A stretch of DNA of 64,000 nucleotides from Akkermansiaceae bacterium UBA2381. Lineage in GTDB: Bacteria > Verrucomicrobiota > Verrucomicrobiia > Verrucomicrobiales > DEV007. Where the stretch lies: assembly GCA_002344215.1 (NCBI GenBank), contig DDSV01000022.1, forward strand, positions 8,925 to 72,924, in the 5' to 3' direction. Shown in pieces: positions 61,902 through 64,000 of this stretch. The notes under the pieces are model-generated. The model searched no databases and was not told where the DNA came from. It saw nothing but the letters and a program-made list of their open reading frames with translations. Made by a program: the position numbers and the translations under genes. Each line of letters opens with the position of its first letter. Position 1 is the first letter of the stretch.

Positions 61902-61908
61902 TTTTTTG

Positions 61909-62033
61909 GCACAACGTCTGAGGCATCGCAGCCTGTTCTGGGAGCGCGGCCTCAATGAGAGGATAAGGATTTGAATCAAGGAAGTCAATCAACTCACGCC
62001 GGGATCAGGCTTGCGATCGCCGGCTTGTTGTGC
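61909..62033 (-). repeat. attC site 17 (type B)
   Basis: GCACAAC at 61909 and GTTGTGC at 62027 form a consensus pair, with GAGGCATCGCAGCCTG and GATCAGGCTTGCGATCGCC as arms. The covarying bases CATCGC/GCGATC, compared with CATGGC/GCCATC in sites 5 and 19, are compensatory changes that support a real fold. Confidence 0.9.
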
Positions 62034-62474
62034 CTTTGGAAGGGTACCGCAAACAGGCTCGCGCCCTGTCTGACTGCACCATCCGAGATAGTAATCGTGA
62101 AAATGTTCAGGCGGTCGTCGCTCCCCGCCATGGTCGGAGAACTGAATCAGCCGGTCAAATGATGATTCGATGGTCGCTCGCCAATCCCAATCATCGGTAA
62201 TTCCTTGGTCCTTGCAGTATCTATCGAGAATATCCAATGCGACTTCCTTCCAGTGTGTCGCATCCTCACAAGTTAGATTGCTCTGAGGAAATTTTTCAGC
62301 GATCGCAGAGATCATCTCCGCAAGCATAACCTCTGTTTCCAAGGGACTGGGAGTTTCGGTCCGGCAGTCGTAAATCAAATCTTCGTAGAGAGCAAAGACA
62401 AGCGGAGCTAAATGAATGCTCAACGCGTCCATTGCTGAATCGCTTTCCAAAACGCCTGTTCCCCACGATCCCAT
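61989..62474 (-). CDS. DUF4259-family protein (cassette)
   Basis: The 161-residue product begins MGSWGTGVLESDSAMDAL, the DUF4259 signature (a G-x-W-G-x-G-x-F/L-E-x-D-x-A-x-D start), followed by a helical domain. DUF4259 has no known function. The tail AQQAGDRKPDPGVS is read from attC 17. The ATG at 62474 is ten bases from attC 18; an in-frame upstream extension is attC sequence. Confidence 0.8.
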   Translation of the reverse strand: MGSWGTGVLESDSAMDALSIHLAPLVFALYEDLIYDCRTETPSPLETEVMLAEMISAIAEKFPQSNLTCEDATHWKEVALDILDRYCKDQGITDDWDWRATIESSFDRLIQFSDHGGERRPPEHFHDYYLGWCSQTGREPVCGTLPKAQQAGDRKPDPGVS

Positions 62475-62483
62475 AATTTCTTG

Positions 62484-62610
62484 GCACAACGTCGAGCGCT
62501 GGCGACCCGCTACTGGGAGCGCCACGCCGCAACGAGGTTAAGGGTTCGGGTTACGGGAATCATTTCGACACGGGTCGGGTAGCGGGTTGTCCAGCCGCGT
62601 TTTGTTCGGA
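62484..62610 (-). repeat. attC site 18 (type A)
   Basis: GCACAAC at 62484 and GTTCGGA at 62604 with type A arms CGCTGGCGACCCGCTAC and GTAGCGGGTTGTCCAGC. The last 50 bases encode the tail of the gene at 62560. Confidence 0.9.
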
Positions 62611-62982
62611 TCTAGGATTGCCATTGGGCTTCGGTGGATTCTTGAGTCGCTCGATTGCAGCATCGATCGTTTCTCGATCGAACGAGAGCCCGCCGGCCTG
62701 GCTGTAAGGCGGGACCGAAAGGAGCCCCCTCTTAAGGGGATAAATCTCAAATCTGTCAATCATTAGGTCTCTGATTGATGTTATGTCCGGAGTGCCTTCA
62801 CTGAGATGACTCTCCAACAGAGACAAGAACAATATCTCCCCGTCTAAGTTCGAACTGGCCAGACCTGCCGCCATGTAAGCACCTTTCGAAATTCCTCGAC
62901 GCTCCCCAACAAAATACCCACATAGTGCAGAAGTCATAGCAAACGCAATCGAGAGGGTTAGATAGTGGCGCGGGTTTATCAT
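62560..62982 (-). CDS. Hypothetical membrane-anchored protein (cassette)
   Basis: The 140-residue product has one N-terminal hydrophobic segment (YLTLSIAFAMTSALCGYFVG) and a polar body with RDLMIDRFEIYPLKRGLLSV. It ends in the attC-encoded EQNAAGQPATRPVSK. No family recognised. The ATG at 62982 is ten bases from attC 19. Confidence 0.6.
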   Translation of the reverse strand: MINPRHYLTLSIAFAMTSALCGYFVGERRGISKGAYMAAGLASSNLDGEILFLSLLESHLSEGTPDITSIRDLMIDRFEIYPLKRGLLSVPPYSQAGGLSFDRETIDAAIERLKNPPKPNGNPRSEQNAAGQPATRPVSK

Positions 62983-62991
62983 GGGATTTGA

Positions 62992-63116
62992 GCCGAACGT
63001 CGAGGCATGGCGAGCCCGATCCGGGAGCGCGACCTCGATGGGAGGATAAGGATTCTAATCAGAGAAGTCAATCAACTCACAACGGGATCGGGCTTGCCAT
63101 CGCCGGCTAGTTCTGC
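62992..63116 (-). repeat. attC site 19 (type B)
   Basis: GCCGAAC at 62992 and GTTCTGC at 63110, with GAGGCATGGCGAGCCCGATC and GATCGGGCTTGCCATCGCC arms, almost the same as site 5. Confidence 0.9.
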
Positions 63117-63143
63117 CCTCTCGGTGTACAGGTGATTGTGCCG

Positions 63144-63398
63144 CTAGAGCCATTTGCTATCATCTTCGGGTAGATTGCGGCCCTCAAAGAAGAAGCTGAG
63201 ATTCTCATCCCATCCAATTTCGACTTCTCCTAGAGCATGCTCCCGAAGAGCTCGGACTTGGGCTTCGGTGAGCGGATCCCCATTTATTAGATGTTTCCGC
63301 TCAAGCACCTTCCTTGCTTCATCACGTGTGGTGGAGAGGGGTGCGCTGAACACGTAGCTATTCTCACCGTAGCAGCTAAGGCAATATCCAACGTGCAT
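63144..63398 (-). CDS. Small hypothetical protein (cassette)
   Basis: The 84-residue product reads MHVGYCLSCYGENSYVFSAP, then RDEARKVLERKHLINGDPLT and GWDENLSFFFEGRNLPE. One close Cys pair is near the start. No family. The start is 12 bases from attC 20. Confidence 0.55.
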   Translation of the reverse strand: MHVGYCLSCYGENSYVFSAPLSTTRDEARKVLERKHLINGDPLTEAQVRALREHALGEVEIGWDENLSFFFEGRNLPEDDSKWL

Positions 63399-63409
63399 GT
63401 GTGGTTTTG

Positions 63410-63505
63410 GCAGAACGTTAGAGGTGTGCGAGGGCGGGGTCAAACTCTCTAGAGCGAAGCGAACAAGCGGCGCTACTCGGCCTTCGCACCACCGCCTTGT
63501 TCTGC
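63410..63505 (-). repeat. attC site 20
   Basis: GCAGAAC at 63410 and GTTCTGC at 63499 match each other perfectly as inverted boxes. The inner GTGTGCGAGGGCGG and CCTTCGCACCACCGCC arms pair imperfectly. Confidence 0.85.
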
Positions 63506-63958
63506 AATTCGTTTGTGGTGGGCTTTCGCATCGGCTTCACACTTCGCTGCGAAAGCGTCTTGTGGATGGGCAAAAATATCGTCCGAGATCTCAATGAAAC
63601 GGTGCTCTCGGTTGTTAAGCAGATCCCAATCCCTCCAAGTGTACAAACACCACTCACCCGCGAATGAATCCTTTGGTCCGGTCGTTCTAAATTGCACTAT
63701 CGCCCTACCCAAGTCAGGATCAAAGGAATGAAGCCGAGATACAAGAGCTTGATCTCCCAAGACTCTTTCGAGCTCTGGGTATCCCAGCTCAATCTTGGTC
63801 TGCCAGTCCGAGGACGACTTCACTTCCCAACGCAAGCTATGGAAATCCGCGGCTGAATCCGGTGGCCAACCTGGAACATCCATCGAGACATAAAGAAGAA
63901 CTAGACGGTTCTCGCCATCTGGGGCCTCAATGGTCTCATGTGCGTTTGGCTCCGGCAT
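63473..63958 (-). CDS. Hypothetical protein (cassette)
   Basis: The 161-residue product is soluble and Trp-rich (HSLRWEVKSSSDWQTKIELG, GEWCLYTWRDWDLLNNREHR), with a Lys/Ala-rich end AAKCEADAKAHHKRIAEQGG. The final residues are read from attC 20. No family recognised. The ATG at 63958 has AGGAAAA just upstream and is ten bases from attC 21. Confidence 0.6.
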   Translation of the reverse strand: MPEPNAHETIEAPDGENRLVLLYVSMDVPGWPPDSAADFHSLRWEVKSSSDWQTKIELGYPELERVLGDQALVSRLHSFDPDLGRAIVQFRTTGPKDSFAGEWCLYTWRDWDLLNNREHRFIEISDDIFAHPQDAFAAKCEADAKAHHKRIAEQGGGAKAE

Positions 63959-63967
63959 GTTTTCCTG

Positions 63968-64000
63968 CAGAACGTAGAGGCATGGCAGCCCGATCCGGGA
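63968..64000 (-). repeat. attC site 21, cut by the window end (type B)
   Basis: GCAGAAC at 63968 is followed by GTAGAGGCATGGCAGCCCG and the rest of a type B left arm up to the last base. The array therefore continues beyond the window. Confidence 0.8.

Noticed and set aside
50819..62525. In-frame upstream extensions starting MALPVAGRQRSTL or similar in several cassette genes
   Set aside because: These residues are translations of the attC arms, seen before unrelated genes; the true starts lie just after the attC box.
46712..64000. CRISPR array suggested by many similar repeats
   Set aside because: Spacing is irregular, between repeats there are whole genes, and the repeats have attC boxes and arms. 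No short unique spacers or cas genes.

Overview
The window looks like a chromosome segment from a Verrucomicrobiota-type (PVC) bacterium. The best taxonomic clue is the paired DUF1549/DUF1553 and DUF1501 genes at 26.4-30.1 kb, together with GYF_2-domain, LamG and other secreted proteins common in that group. Nothing in the window fixes the genus.

0-32 kb is ordinary chromosome. It holds an esterase, a TPR-LamG membrane protein, a DUF2975/HTH pair, serA, a bile-acid:Na+ symporter-like carrier, a GNAT-sufE-tatD cluster, a PAS hybrid histidine kinase, an HTTM-like membrane protein, a class A penicillin-binding protein, a RapA-type SNF2 ATPase and a phospholipase-A2-like secreted protein. These are followed by a pyruvyl-transferase-like protein with an MFS carrier, an EF-hand lipoprotein/membrane protein/oligopeptidase B operon, the DUF1501 and DUF1549/1553 pair, a PIN-TRAM protein and prmA.

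At about 32.4 kb, just upstream of prmA, lies the 3' half of a tRNA-Thr(TGT) gene on the minus strand, with a second partial copy beside it. This is the usual scar of an element inserted at a tRNA 3' end. Everything to the right (32.4-64 kb and probably beyond) reads as an accessory island; neither the intact tRNA nor an integrase is in the window. The island's first part (32.9-46.7 kb) has an excisionase-like HTH protein, a phage gpII/X-like replication initiator, and a radical SAM protein of the spore-photoproduct-lyase type. These are flanked by two diverged copies of a hairpin-rich non-coding module. After them come a HipBA toxin-antitoxin pair, two DUF3987-like proteins, an HTH regulator divergent from a three-gene operon of zinc-ribbon/Sel1 and GYF_2 membrane proteins, and an IS30-family transposase.

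46.7-64 kb is an integron gene-cassette array. I can place about twenty attC sites, each with RYYYAAC-like and GTTRRRY-like ends around imperfect inverted repeats, between mostly single-gene cassettes that nearly all read on the minus strand. Cassette products include a RraB-like protein, a GNAT acetyltransferase, two HAD phosphatases, a GspG-like pseudopilin domain, a DUF4259 protein, DUF7336-like and DUF6487-like proteins and many small membrane or secreted proteins. Gene orientation puts the missing integrase and attI to the right of the window, if they exist. The array is interrupted at 56.1-60.5 kb by two large divergent genes and a decayed sufS fragment. Four cassettes with the same attC type end in nearly the same C-terminal tail, which is encoded by the attC site itself.
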